From the NCBI GenBank assembly GCA_020723385.1, contig DYIZ01000016.1:1-58903 (forward strand): DNA of 58,903 bases, in the 5' to 3' direction. The notes under the pieces were generated by a model. The model had not been told where the DNA came from. It saw only the letters and a program-made list of their open reading frames with translations, and ran no database searches. This stretch comes from Candidatus Aquidulcis sp. (GTDB lineage: Bacteria; Chloroflexota; Anaerolineae; Anaerolineales; UBA4823). Below are positions 26,113-34,615 of the stretch, one piece after another. A program made the position numbers and the translations under genes. Each line of letters opens with the position of its first letter. Within the stretch, counting starts at the first letter, position 1.

Positions 26113-26718
26113 TCACCCATCCGTCGCCCCGGCCTCCCAGCCTGTATCCTGGCTCCACCGGTCAGCCCGCCTCATAATCTCCCAAATGAACGGCTCTTTC
26201 CCAGCGACATAACCGAGACGATCCTCGCCATACTGGGCGGCCAGTTGATACTTTAGCGCGGCGTAGCGGAGGGCGTCTTCCGCGTGGATGCGCAGATAAT
26301 CGCGAAACAACAGCGCAAACTGTTCTGACCAGCTTCCCGCCTGCCGGACGTGGATGTGCGTCCGGCGCTGGCCGGGCGCTTCGCGGAAATAGCGCTTTGT
26401 CCGCTCGGGGTTGTCGGCCCGAAAGGTGTATCCGAGCGTTTCCAGCGGGATGCGGTACAAATCCAACGGATCGAAAGATTTCACCGAGATCTGCACGTCA
26501 ATGATCGGTTTTGCATCTAAACCGGGGATGGATGTGGAGCCAATGTGGTCAATGCGCAGCGCAGTATCGCCCAGTGCATTGCGAAGCGCTGCCGCCAATT
26601 GTGAAAAGAGCTTCGGCCACTGCGGATCGTAAGGAACGACGATTATTTTATCTGGCACAGGTCGGGCGCCTTTTGGAGAAAGATGACATTCTTCTTCCAA
26701 TTCTTCTGCAAGAATCAT
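26113..26718 (-). CDS. GrpB-family (UPF0157) protein
   Basis: A 201-residue protein with the GrpB/UPF0157 core: IIVVPYDPQWPKLFSQLAAAL, RIDHIGSTSIPGLDAKPIIDVQISV, and THIHVRQAGSWSEQFALLFRDYLR. The fold belongs to the nucleotidyltransferase superfamily; the GST and D-x-Q/D residues are visible, but the reaction is unknown. An additional ~25 residues precede the domain. The start overlaps the stop of the upstream gene by one base, so it is coupled to it. Confidence 0.88.
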   Translation of the reverse strand: MILAEELEEECHLSPKGARPVPDKIIVVPYDPQWPKLFSQLAAALRNALGDTALRIDHIGSTSIPGLDAKPIIDVQISVKSFDPLDLYRIPLETLGYTFRADNPERTKRYFREAPGQRRTHIHVRQAGSWSEQFALLFRDYLRIHAEDALRYAALKYQLAAQYGEDRLGYVAGKEPFIWEIMRRADRWSQDTGWEAGATDG

Positions 26719-27635
26719 TAACTGATCAACTTCTCGATCTCGTCCTTCAACTGAACGATTTCTTGCCTTCGTGAAGCCTCGAATTTGATTTCTACCCGCC
26801 GTCCGCCTGGGGAAAGTGTCAGGGATAATGTTAGCAGGTCGCCGCTATGCGCCAGCAGTGACACCGCTTCGATATGACTCAAGGCAATATAGCGCCATTT
26901 GCCGCCATACCGAATCCCCCGGTTTTCTCTGCCGCGTTCATCATCCAGGATAACAATGAGTTCCTTATCGGTCAGGATAACCAGATGAGCCAATGCTAAA
27001 GCTCGATAAAATGTGCGCCAGCCCAGTTTGAAGGTGGGTTTATTGATTTTGGGCTGGTATATGGTTTGGATGACCTTTTCGCCGTCCACCAGACTTTCGA
27101 TGGCAAAGTTCATAAATTTGAAGTTTTCCACCGCCAAATCATCGAACTTGGCCCTTTCGGCGCGCCGCTCGTGCGCGTCTACGATGCCTGGCGCGGGCCG
27201 CATCTTGTTCAGAAAAGGCGCAAAATGCCGGGCCGTCGCAGTGTTGAATTCAATGGTCGTGGAGGATACTTTCCCCGTGCTGGTTACACCCCCAATCGTG
27301 ATCCAGGAAAATAATAGGATAAAACCTATTTCAAGATCGGTAATGGTTTCCAATGGATATTCTGTCATGATCACCTGGCTGCCGATCCGCTCCCAAACCG
27401 TGATCGTATCGTTGACTTCACAAAGCAGCTTCTCAGCCGTCTTGTGACGGAAGCCCGCAATCGAAGGCGCAAAAACGGTATACGGCATTTGCTGCCCAAT
27501 TTGCAGACTATCTCCCAATGTCATTTTGTAGGCGCTTTTATAGGGTTCGGGAACAGCCTCATAAGACTCGATGACTTTAGCCCACGACGACATCGTTTGC
27601 CGGCCCCCGGTCATTGAAGACAACTGATTATCCAT
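26718..27635 (-). CDS. Protein of unknown function (PH-like C-terminal half)
   Basis: A 305-residue protein, not recognised beyond structure-like patterns. Residues about 85-120 contain a hydrophobic strand pair (ITDLEIGFILLFSWITIGGV), and residues 205-305 (LAHLVILTDKELIVILDDERG...KWRYIALSHIEAVSLL...VEIKFEASRRQEIVQLKDEIEKL) read like a bacterial PH-like domain, in which a small beta-barrel is capped by a helix. There is no signal peptide and no sure transmembrane helix. It leads a two-gene unit with the GrpB-family gene. Confidence 0.75.
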   Translation of the reverse strand: MDNQLSSMTGGRQTMSSWAKVIESYEAVPEPYKSAYKMTLGDSLQIGQQMPYTVFAPSIAGFRHKTAEKLLCEVNDTITVWERIGSQVIMTEYPLETITDLEIGFILLFSWITIGGVTSTGKVSSTTIEFNTATARHFAPFLNKMRPAPGIVDAHERRAERAKFDDLAVENFKFMNFAIESLVDGEKVIQTIYQPKINKPTFKLGWRTFYRALALAHLVILTDKELIVILDDERGRENRGIRYGGKWRYIALSHIEAVSLLAHSGDLLTLSLTLSPGGRRVEIKFEASRRQEIVQLKDEIEKLIS

Positions 27636-27669
27636 ATTTGATGTCTTAGCAATAGTCCTTTATTTTTGA

Positions 27670-27813
27670 TTTTGCTACGGGACATTCTGAGATAGCGCCT
27701 GCATTTTTATCACGAATGCCACGAATAGACAAATTTCACGAATGCTTTTTATGGAAAATTCGTGTCATTCGTTCATTTGTGCTATTCGTGATTTGATTTG
27801 TCCGGTAGCAAAA
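27670..27813. mobile_element. 144-bp element with 15-bp inverted ends and an internal CACGAAT palindrome
   Basis: TTTTGCTACGGGACA (27670-27684) is matched by TGTCCGGTAGCAAAA (27799-27813), inverted with one mismatch. Inside, CACGAAT words in one orientation pair with ATTCGTG words in the other. No ORF. It resembles a MITE or a REP-type palindrome cluster; no second copy was seen in the window. Confidence 0.65.
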
Positions 27814-27976
27814 TTTTCGATCAGAGATTACTTCGATTTTTCTGATAATTACAGCCTCTGCTCTGCGACCCCATTATCGCGCCGGCCCAACCCACCGTCA
27901 AGCGAGACGGCGATCCGGTATTCGCTGCCGATAAGCTTGGGGAGATAGTAGCTGGCAGGAGACGCCTGTCGTTATA

Positions 27977-28041
27977 GGGTATCCCCTATAGACGATTTAG
28001 GGACATCCCCAATTGAACCTTCCGGTAAACTACCTTATCCT
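27977..28041 (+). promoter_or_regulatory. Promoter of the FHA/TolB gene with tandem GGR-N4-YCC sites
   Basis: Site 1 is GGG-TATC-CCC (27977-27986), within a perfect TATAGGG/CCCTATA palindrome. Site 2 is GGG-ACAT-CCC (28000-28009). Centres are 23 bp apart. TTGAAC (28013-28018) and TATCCT (28036-28041, 17-bp spacer) are the -35 and -10. The same geometry recurs at 31806, 34291 and 36805. Confidence 0.7.
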
Positions 28042-28179
28042 AGAAAGTATCAACACAACCTTTCGTGGGTTCTGCTCGATTATCTCTGAAGTAACCTCGA
28101 CTGCGCCCAGCGCATCCTTTCTGGCGAACCACAGGATTCCCTCGGGGGCGCAGCCTGTTTTCCGAAAAAGTGTGAGCCG

Positions 28180-30789
28180 ATGAATAAACGAAACGAAATC
28201 TTCCCCGAATCCGAAAAAATGACGACCGACGAAGATCGCATTCTCATCCTGACGGCTGACCATGCCTCGCGAACGGTCCCCATCCCCAAAACCGGCCTGA
28301 CGGTCGGCTCAAAACCCGATAACACCATCGTCCTGAATGATCCCCAGGTCGCCGGATACCATGTGCGCGTCGAAGCCGAAAACGGTCATTACCGTGTCAT
28401 TGATCTCAACAGCATCACCGGGACGTTCCTGGGCGACTTGCGCCTGCATCCGGGCGCTCCGGCGGAATGGATATCGGAGCAAGCCCTGCGAATCGGCGAG
28501 AACTGGTTGGGACTCAAACTGGCAAAAGAAACAGCAGAACCTGCGGAAGAGTCTGAAAAACCCGCTTTGCCAGAATTCGATCCTCAGCTCATTCAGTGGA
28601 GCGACGGGGAGAAAGTCGGTATCTACATTGCTGTATCACAACTATCGCTTTACCCCGGTAAAAGCGCAGATATCGGCATGGTAGTCTTCAACGCTGGCCC
28701 GGCTGAGGATCACGTCCGCCTGACAGCCGGGGGTGTGCCTGCGAACTGGGTGCACGCCCTCCCCGCCGTGGTTGCTGTGCCTGCCGCCTCCCAACAGGAG
28801 ATCAATCTACACATTCAATTGCCCCAAGCGCCGCTGGCCCGAGTTGGCAGGCATGTTATCACGCTTCAAGTCGCCAGCCAAAACCGGGCGGAGGAAAAGA
28901 TCGAGACGACCATCTCGTTGACCGTGCTGGCTTTTTCACGCTTCAACAGCACGCTCAGCCAGGAGCCGGCGCTCGATAAGCCAGCCCGGCTGAAGATCGA
29001 GAATTTGGGTAATTTACCCGAGACCTTCGTCATTTCGACGCAAGACCCGAGCGGCAAGCTTAAATTTCAATTGAGCGACGAGCAGGTGAAGATTGCCGAA
29101 GGCGAAGCTGCCGTAGTGGAACTATATGTCACCCCGCCGGTGACGCTTTTGAGCCGCACCGAGCCAGTCTTCCCCTTCTCGGTTCAAGTAAGATCTGCCT
29201 CCGGCCAAATACAGACCCACAAAGCCAGCCTGGCCGGGCAAGCGCTGTTTCCCATCTGGCTTTTGCCGGTCTTGCTGGTCAGTATGTTGTGCATGTCTGG
29301 CGTATTGTTGGCCGCGTTGTTCGGTCTCGCCCGGGCCGGAGCGCCCGCCCCGGAGACACGCACTCCCACCCCAACGATGACCGTGACCAGCCTCTTGACC
29401 GATACCGATCTAGACGGCCTGAGCGACGCGGACGAAATCCGCATGGGCACCAACCCCCGCTCGGCAGACACCGACAGTGATAGTTTGAGAGATGGGGATG
29501 AAGTGCGCGCCGGGTCTAACCCATTGGTGATCGATTCGGATGGCGATACGTTATCCGATGGTATGGAGGTGCTGGTGATGCACACCAGCCCCGTGAACCC
29601 TGATACCGATGGCGATGGGCTTTACGACAATGTTGATCCTGCCCCGGGAGAACTGCCCACACCCACCCCAATCATCCCTACCGCCACAGAACCACCCAGC
29701 GCCACGCTCCCGCCCACGGCGATTCCCCCCACTGCCACACCCCCGCCTCCGACGAATACGCCGATTCCCCCGAGTCCCACCGTACCGCCGCCTACGCCAG
29801 CGCCCACAACGGCCTCCCCTCCCACTCCAACTACCGCCCCGCCCACTGTCACGCAGCCGCCGCCAGTGATCGTCCATGGCACGATCGCCTTTGAAACCGG
29901 CCGGAATGGGAATCTGGAGATTTATCTCTATCAAGCCAGCACCCAGAGCGAGCTGCGTCTGACGAATAATGCGACCGACGACCGTCACCTGGCCTGGTCC
30001 TCTCTCAATCAACTGGCCTTCGATACCGATCGTGACGGCAACAGCGAGATTTATGTCATGAATGCCGATGGCAGCGCTCAAACGCGCCTGACCGATAACC
30101 CGGCCCGGGATTTCAACCCATCCTGGTCGCCTGATGGCAGGAGCCTGACTTTTATTACCAACCGAGACGGCAACGACGAAATTTATGCGATGAGCGCCGA
30201 TGGCTCTAATGCAATCCGCCTGACGAATACGCCCGCGGCTGAATGCTGCCAGCTTTTTTCGCCGCAGGGAAACCTGATTGTATTCATGTCCGATCAGACA
30301 GGCGGCTGGGGCCTATACCGGATGAATACCGATGGCACGAATCAATCGTTGCTCGCCCCAGCCAGCGCCTCGCCCCCGAGTTGGGCGCCGGATGGGACGC
30401 GGCTGGCTTTCGTCAGCAATCGCGATGGCAATGCTGAAATTTATACGATCAATAGCAATGGCGGCGGCGAAACACGCCTGACCAATAACTCGGCGCAGGA
30501 TACAAACCCCGTATGGTCGCCAGACGGCTCGCGGATCATGTTTCTCTCCAACCGGGATGGGAATTTCGAGATTTATACCATGAACCCGGATGGCTCGAAC
30601 CAAAGCCGAATGACCAACACCGCCGGCGACGAATGCTGCCTGGTTTGGTCCCCGGACGGCGCTCAGATTGCATTCTCAACACCGCTCGATGGCGCGCTGG
30701 AAATCCATGTTTTCGATATCATAACCCGGGGTTTTCTACGCCTGACATCCAATGCATCTTACGATGCCCCGTTGCTTTGGCGCCCATAA
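28180..30789 (+). CDS. Single-pass membrane protein: FHA domain, Ig-like domains, TSP3 calcium repeats, TolB propeller
   Basis: An 869-residue protein. Residues about 20-110 form an FHA domain (VGSKPDNTIVLNDPQVAGYHVRVEAENGHYRVIDLNS), a phosphothreonine reader. About 130-360 are two beta-sandwich repeats of the alpha-galactosidase-NPCBM-associated type. A single transmembrane helix is near 363-385. Then follow three or four thrombospondin type-3 Asp-rich calcium repeats (TDLDGLSDADEI, DTDGDGLYDNVDP), a Pro/Thr stalk (about 495-570) and a TolB/PD40 propeller with NRDGNAEIYTINSNG blades. There is no N-terminal signal peptide, so the FHA end is predicted to face the cytoplasm. It may couple outside conditions to Ser/Thr-kinase signalling. 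The PRC-barrel gene follows after 79 bp. Confidence 0.85.
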   Translation: MNKRNEIFPESEKMTTDEDRILILTADHASRTVPIPKTGLTVGSKPDNTIVLNDPQVAGYHVRVEAENGHYRVIDLNSITGTFLGDLRLHPGAPAEWISEQALRIGENWLGLKLAKETAEPAEESEKPALPEFDPQLIQWSDGEKVGIYIAVSQLSLYPGKSADIGMVVFNAGPAEDHVRLTAGGVPANWVHALPAVVAVPAASQQEINLHIQLPQAPLARVGRHVITLQVASQNRAEEKIETTISLTVLAFSRFNSTLSQEPALDKPARLKIENLGNLPETFVISTQDPSGKLKFQLSDEQVKIAEGEAAVVELYVTPPVTLLSRTEPVFPFSVQVRSASGQIQTHKASLAGQALFPIWLLPVLLVSMLCMSGVLLAALFGLARAGAPAPETRTPTPTMTVTSLLTDTDLDGLSDADEIRMGTNPRSADTDSDSLRDGDEVRAGSNPLVIDSDGDTLSDGMEVLVMHTSPVNPDTDGDGLYDNVDPAPGELPTPTPIIPTATEPPSATLPPTAIPPTATPPPPTNTPIPPSPTVPPPTPAPTTASPPTPTTAPPTVTQPPPVIVHGTIAFETGRNGNLEIYLYQASTQSELRLTNNATDDRHLAWSSLNQLAFDTDRDGNSEIYVMNADGSAQTRLTDNPARDFNPSWSPDGRSLTFITNRDGNDEIYAMSADGSNAIRLTNTPAAECCQLFSPQGNLIVFMSDQTGGWGLYRMNTDGTNQSLLAPASASPPSWAPDGTRLAFVSNRDGNAEIYTINSNGGGETRLTNNSAQDTNPVWSPDGSRIMFLSNRDGNFEIYTMNPDGSNQSRMTNTAGDECCLVWSPDGAQIAFSTPLDGALEIHVFDIITRGFLRLTSNASYDAPLLWRP

Positions 30790-30868
30790 CGGCAACGTGG
30801 AATTTTCGAAGAATGGGCGTTACAGATTATCCAGAAGGATATACCCTCACGAACAAAGGAGGCTTTCC

Positions 30869-31510
30869 ATGAACACAACAATGGAATTCGAACAAAACGC
30901 TGGGGTTGTTACCGCCAGCGGTCAGGAAGTTGGACACATTGACCGGGTGGTGGTAGATCCCGAAACCCGAGCAATCACGCACATCGTCGTCCGCAAGGGA
31001 TTCCTGTTGACGCACGATAAAGTTGTGCCGATCGAGCTGGTCGAGGATGCTACCGAGCAGCAGATCACGCTGCGTGAAGATGCCGGTGATTTGGATGCAC
31101 TACCGCCATTCGAAGAAACACATTACGTCTTGGCTGATGAAGACGCTCAAAACGAACCGCCCCCTGTCGAGTATATGCCTTCGGCGTATGGCTTAGGGTC
31201 TCCCCTGGCCATGCCGGCCAATCGGTATATCCAGAAAACTGAGCAAAATATCCCCGAAGGCTCGGTTGCGTTGAAAGAAGGCGCGAAAGTCGTTTCCGCC
31301 GAAGGCAAATACGTTGGCAATGTTGAACGCGTTGTCACAGACGCTCCGACCGACAAAGCCACCCATTTGCTCGTTTCGAAGGGGCGGATCGCCAAAGTGA
31401 AAAAACTCATCCCGATCAACTGGGTGATGGGATTGAGCGAAGAAAAAGTTCGTCTCCGCGTCGAACAGGAAACGATCGAAGAGTTATCCAGCGTTACGAC
31501 TGAGAAGTAA
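30869..31510 (+). CDS. PRC-barrel domain protein (two barrels)
   Basis: A 213-residue soluble protein with two PRC-barrel/DUF2171-type domains: residues about 10-70 (GVVTASGQEVGHIDRVVVDPETRAITHIVVRKG) and about 135-200 (AKVVSAEGKYVGNVERVVTDAPTDKATHLLVSKGRI). They are joined by an acidic, Pro-rich linker. PRC barrels occur in RNA processing, photosynthetic reaction centres and stress proteins, so the role is open. A strong AAAGGAGG site precedes the start at 30869. It probably shares the FHA gene promoter. Confidence 0.85.
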   Translation: MNTTMEFEQNAGVVTASGQEVGHIDRVVVDPETRAITHIVVRKGFLLTHDKVVPIELVEDATEQQITLREDAGDLDALPPFEETHYVLADEDAQNEPPPVEYMPSAYGLGSPLAMPANRYIQKTEQNIPEGSVALKEGAKVVSAEGKYVGNVERVVTDAPTDKATHLLVSKGRIAKVKKLIPINWVMGLSEEKVRLRVEQETIEELSSVTTEK

Positions 31511-31959
31511 GGGGGCTGTATGACCCAGGAAACACGTTCAGGCAGCCAGGGAGGCTGCCAAAATGACGCAGGGATACTGATCTCCGCCTGCCTCAAGGCG
31601 GCGCGCTGATCCCGGCTCAGCCCCGGGGTCAGCGCAATTTCTGTGGCTCTTCCGCCTTCGGTGGGAAATATCCCAGATTTGGGGATTCTTCCCTTGAATC
31701 GGGAGACCCAATTTGTTAATGCGCCAAAGATTTGATGCGGCGGACGACAGTCCGCCGTGAGCATCACGGCAAAACGGTAGAGCCGGAAAGTCCCTATGGC
31801 GGGTAGGGAAATCACTATACCGATAGTGGGATACATCCTGATTGTTCAGCGCACTTTTTCGGTTTATATTGATGACTGTAAAGGCCATCCACCTGATTGC
31901 AAATTGCCAGGCGAAGGCCAATCAACCAAAATCAAGCTCGATAAAGGAAGGAGATTACG
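31511..31959. other. Intergenic region with a regulated promoter
   Basis: The 449-bp region includes short inverted repeats (for example around 31715-31770) and the tandem-site promoter at 31806-31870 for the GlsB-like gene. Apparent ORFs on both strands show no homology-like sequence. Confidence 0.7.
31806..31870 (+). promoter_or_regulatory. Promoter of the GlsB/YeaQ gene with tandem GGR-N4-YCC sites
   Basis: Site 1 GGG-AAAT-CAC (31806-31815), site 2 GGA-TACA-TCC (31829-31838), centres 23 bp apart. TTGTTC (31842-31847) and TATATT (31865-31870, 17-bp spacer) follow. The offset of the -35 box from site 2 is identical to the other three promoters. Confidence 0.7.
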
Positions 31960-32244
31960 ATGTCTCTCATAGGTTTGGCAATTTTGCTCGTCATTGCAGC
32001 CATCGCGGGCAGCCTCGGATCGGCTTTGGCGGGCTACTCTGTAAGAGGCTGCCTGATGTCTATCGTTGTTGGGTTCATCGGCGCTTTATTGGGCCTTGGG
32101 CTTGCAAAAACCCTGGGGCTGCCAGAACCCCTGCCAATCTCGATTCAGGGGGAAACCTTTCCACTCATCTGGTCAATCATCGGATCGGCGCTGTTTTGTG
32201 GCGTCCTCGGGTTTCTATCCCGTAGACGCCGGTTAACCTACTAA
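31960..32244 (+). CDS. GlsB/YeaQ/YmgE-family stress-response membrane protein
   Basis: A 94-residue protein with three hydrophobic helices; IAGSLGSALAGYSVRGCLMSIVVGFIGALLGLGLAK is the GlsB/YeaQ transglycosylase-associated family core, and a short Arg-rich C-terminus ends it. Members are induced by envelope or general stress. Their biochemical role is not known. An AGGAAGGAG site precedes the ATG. A hairpin lies between it and the next gene. Confidence 0.9.
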   Translation: MSLIGLAILLVIAAIAGSLGSALAGYSVRGCLMSIVVGFIGALLGLGLAKTLGLPEPLPISIQGETFPLIWSIIGSALFCGVLGFLSRRRRLTY

Positions 32245-32281
32245 ACAAAGGTCGTGTCAACTCAATAAAATTTGGGAAAGT

Positions 32282-32324
32282 GGAGTGTTTTGGGCAGGCG
32301 AAGCCCGCCCAAAACACCCACTCC
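32282..32324 (+). terminator. Hairpin between glsB-like and yggT-like genes
   Basis: GGAGTGTTTTGGGC (32282-32295) pairs with GCCCAAAACACCCACTCC ending at 32324; only short T-runs follow. It may attenuate or stabilise a shared transcript. Confidence 0.55.
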
Positions 32325-32399
32325 CTCCTTTTGAGATGATACCAATGGGCGATCTGAATGCTCGAAACAGATATTCGGACGCCACTGGAGAGATAACCG

Positions 32400-32834
32400 A
32401 TGTTAGAGAATAAAGTCGAGGAATACGAAGTTGTGAAAAAAAGCTCCCAAGGCGATTACGAGCACCATGAAAGAATTGTCGAAGATGTTGGCGCTCAACA
32501 TCGCCAGAATATCAACCGGCTGATGCAATTCCTCTGGCTGATATTCGGTGTTTTGGAGGCGCTGATTGGGCTAAGATTCTTTCTCAAGCTAATCGCTGCC
32601 AACCCAGACAGCCCCTTCTCCCAACTGGTTTATACCTTCACGGACCTTTACATGTGGCCGTTCGCCGGCCTGACCAGCTCACCCTCTGCCGGTGGTATGA
32701 TTTTGGAAGTTCCGGCCATCATCGCCATGTTCGTTTATGCCTTGTTGGCCTGGGTCCTGATCAGTGTCGTCGGCATCTTGTTCGCCCGCTCAAATGCGCG
32801 GAATGTTACCGTGTTCGAGCGCCGCAGCGAGTGA
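32400..32834 (+). CDS. YggT-like membrane protein
   Basis: A 144-residue protein. After about 40 polar residues come two hydrophobic stretches (residues about 43-65 and 100-128), around a GLRFFLKLIAANPDSPFSQLVYTFTDLYMWPFAGL core like that of YggT/YlmG. YggT-family proteins have been tied to osmotic protection and to cell-division or chloroplast functions. The N-terminal acidic extension is unusual. It is followed by a strong terminator. Confidence 0.75.
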   Translation: MLENKVEEYEVVKKSSQGDYEHHERIVEDVGAQHRQNINRLMQFLWLIFGVLEALIGLRFFLKLIAANPDSPFSQLVYTFTDLYMWPFAGLTSSPSAGGMILEVPAIIAMFVYALLAWVLISVVGILFARSNARNVTVFERRSE

Positions 32835-32870
32835 ATGAGGGAATGATCCAGTTAGGTCAAACACTACAAC

Positions 32871-32917
32871 CCAAAAAGACCTTCATGCGTGCGGGGCACG
32901 TGTGAAGGTCTTTTTGG
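32871..32917. terminator. Strong intrinsic terminator
   Basis: CCAAAAAGACCTTCA (32871-32885) pairs perfectly with TGAAGGTCTTTTTGG (32903-32917), with a nested CGTGC/GCACG stem. It sits between convergent genes and works in either direction. Confidence 0.9.
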
Positions 32918-32952
32918 TTCTCTGGAAACTGCTGTTATACACCGCCAGCGTT

Positions 32953-32973
32953 AGATCGGATTGCCAATCTGGC
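32953..32973. repeat. Palindromic repeat, copy 3 (CGGATTGCCAATC core)
   Basis: Third copy of the 13-mer core seen at 1700-1720 and 13417-13435; the right arm has one change. Confidence 0.75.
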
Positions 32974-33049
32974 CTACCTCCTTTTTTGCGACCGTTTTAT
33001 GAGTCATAACTTCAGGATGGTCATGCGTGACAGGCTATCGGAGGTGACT

Positions 33050-34153
33050 TCAGGAGGATATTTTATGCTGCTCGTGGTATAGGTCTGCCTTTACACCCAG
33101 TTTGGCAAATATTTTAGCCTTGACCTGAGTATCGAATACCTGCCATTTCAATTCTGCGTAATCTTCGCACAGCTCACCGGCCAGAAACCCAAGCGGGATG
33201 CTGAATCCGCCTGCCATGTGTTTCCCACCCCCATAATAATGCTCTTCGGGGTTGGCTCCGAATGCTTCTTTCAGGAATTGATCGGGGTCAAACGTCAATT
33301 TGGATGTTCTCAACGAGCCGGTCAGGGTCTCTTTTTGATCATCTTCCTTCAATATCCCATAGACGATGGCTGTATGGACATTCTCTTCTTTCCCCAGGAA
33401 TTCGGCGGCCTGGGGAATGGCATCCCGATCCTCGGCGCGTAAATAACCGATCCCTGCGATTGACAGGTTTTCGACCAAAATACGGTTTCCCAGCGCCCGG
33501 CGGATAATGTCCATCACCTGCTTGGAGCGCGCCTGGTTCATGATCTGTTCCAGTAGATCGGCGTCTCGAAATTGGCTGAGAAAGGCTGCGGCATGAAAAT
33601 CATCCTCACCGGCCCGGATAAAACCAGCGGTATCGGTGATAATGCCGTGCAGCAGGGCAGTGGCAACTGCCACATGTTCTTTACGCCCCTTCTGCAAGGA
33701 CAGCAGTCCCTGCTCAATATAGTGGGTATAAATGGTCGCAGTGGATCCAGTTTTTTGGATATCGCTAAATTCGGGTTTCAGATTCCCTTGCGGCTCATGG
33801 TGGTCCACAACGATCAAAACCGGTACGCTGGCTGTTTCGAGGGATTTGACAAGGCCGTTGACGGTCGTGCCCTGGTTGTCCAAAAAAACCGCGCCGTGGT
33901 ATTGCGCCAAATCCAGCTTCTCATCGTAAGGCGCCAGGTCCACGCCTAACAACTTTACCAAAGCGACATTCTGGCTATGACTGATTTTTCCTGTATAAAC
34001 GATGTCGGCTTCGATGTTGTGTTCGGCTGAAATCAGCCGATGAGCAAAGGCTGAAGAGATCGCATCTGGGTCAGGGTAATCATGTAAAACGACCAGATGC
34101 TTCTCCCCCTGGTGTTTATCCAACAATTCGATGATCTTTTGGTTTTTATCCAT
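33050..34153 (-). CDS. DHH/DHHA1 phosphoesterase
   Basis: A 367-residue protein with an N-terminal DHH domain: VVLHDYPDPDAISSAF (metal site), VFLDNQGT and VDHHEPQG, the DHH motif itself. The C-terminal DHHA1 part carries GGGKHMAGGFS, which binds the phosphoryl substrate. Relatives include NrnA-like oligoribonuclease/pAp phosphatases and c-di-AMP phosphodiesterases. The exact substrate is open. The start at 34153 is chosen for an AGGTGG site; a TTG at 34183 in frame is the alternative. Its promoter carries the tandem sites described at 34291. Confidence 0.88.
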   Translation of the reverse strand: MDKNQKIIELLDKHQGEKHLVVLHDYPDPDAISSAFAHRLISAEHNIEADIVYTGKISHSQNVALVKLLGVDLAPYDEKLDLAQYHGAVFLDNQGTTVNGLVKSLETASVPVLIVVDHHEPQGNLKPEFSDIQKTGSTATIYTHYIEQGLLSLQKGRKEHVAVATALLHGIITDTAGFIRAGEDDFHAAAFLSQFRDADLLEQIMNQARSKQVMDIIRRALGNRILVENLSIAGIGYLRAEDRDAIPQAAEFLGKEENVHTAIVYGILKEDDQKETLTGSLRTSKLTFDPDQFLKEAFGANPEEHYYGGGKHMAGGFSIPLGFLAGELCEDYAELKWQVFDTQVKAKIFAKLGVKADLYHEQHKISS

Positions 34154-34290
34154 GATGTCCACCTGCCCACGGGAAGGTTTCAACTCTTCCGGCTTGAGAA
34201 TGAAATGGGTCGGATTTTTGGGCGCATCGTGAAATTACCCGATAGCCCTAAAATCCGCATTTCTTGACGGCAAATCCGATTATTAATTTC

Positions 34291-34355
34291 AATATACACA
34301 TATACTTGATCATAATCAATGGGGAAGCGCCCTTTCGAGATAGTAGGGATTTCCC
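34291..34355 (-). promoter_or_regulatory. Minus-strand promoter of the DHH gene with tandem GGR-N4-YCC sites
   Basis: On the minus strand, distal site GGG-AAAT-CCC (34346-34355) and proximal site GGG-CGCT-TCC (34323-34332) are centred 23 bp apart. TTGATT (34314-34319) and TATATT (34291-34296, 17-bp spacer) follow, with the -35 offset 8.5 bp from the proximal centre. The geometry equals that of the three plus-strand promoters. Confidence 0.7.
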
Positions 34356-34390
34356 CATCTGTCTGGGCAATGTCCGCCGGGGGATAGCAC

Positions 34391-34456
34391 AAACTGTCAG
34401 CAGCAGTAAAGACTCCCGGAGTTTTGGAAACGCTGGGAGTCTTCCCTGATAGTTTT
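34391..34456. repeat. Palindrome related to 6101-6175
   Basis: Shares the AAAGACTCCCGGAGTTTT arm and AAACTGTC/GATAGTTT flanks with the repeat upstream of ppnP. The inner stem pairs GACTCCC with GGGAGTC. Confidence 0.7.
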
Positions 34457-34473
34457 GCGCTGCACTCGTACGC

Positions 34474-34615
34474 CAGGATTTTCTTAAAGTCGCGAGTATC
34501 TCTTACCATCCCGTCATTGCGAGCGTTTTTTGCGAAGCAATCCCGTTCTTGCCAGGAGATTGCTTTGGCAAAGTACGCCTCGCAATGACGCCCCATGGAC
34601 TTTAAGAAATTCCTG
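34474..34615. mobile_element. MITE-like element, copy 2 (142 bp)
   Basis: The better-preserved copy. CAGGATTTTCTTAAAGTC (left end) and its inverted partner at the right end differ at one of 18 positions. CGTAC occurs on both sides (34467-34471 and 34616-34620), a possible target duplication. The internal CGTCATTGCGAG and CTCGCAATGACG arms match copy 1 at 13454-13595. Confidence 0.85.

Larger units (their letters stand above)
27636..28179. other. Intergenic region with a TIR element and a regulated promoter
   Basis: This 544-bp region holds a 144-bp element with inverted ends (27670-27813) and, upstream of the FHA gene, tandem palindromes plus promoter boxes (27977-28041). No coding signal. 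Confidence 0.8.

Noticed and set aside
29440-29660. EF-hand calcium-binding repeats in the FHA protein
   Set aside because: The Asp spacing (DxDxDGxxD) fits thrombospondin type-3 repeats. The flanking helices of EF-hands are missing.
31147-31836. Open frame of 229 codons on the - strand
   Set aside because: It runs antisense to the PRC-barrel gene and then through non-coding DNA that holds the glsB-like promoter. Composition is not protein-like.
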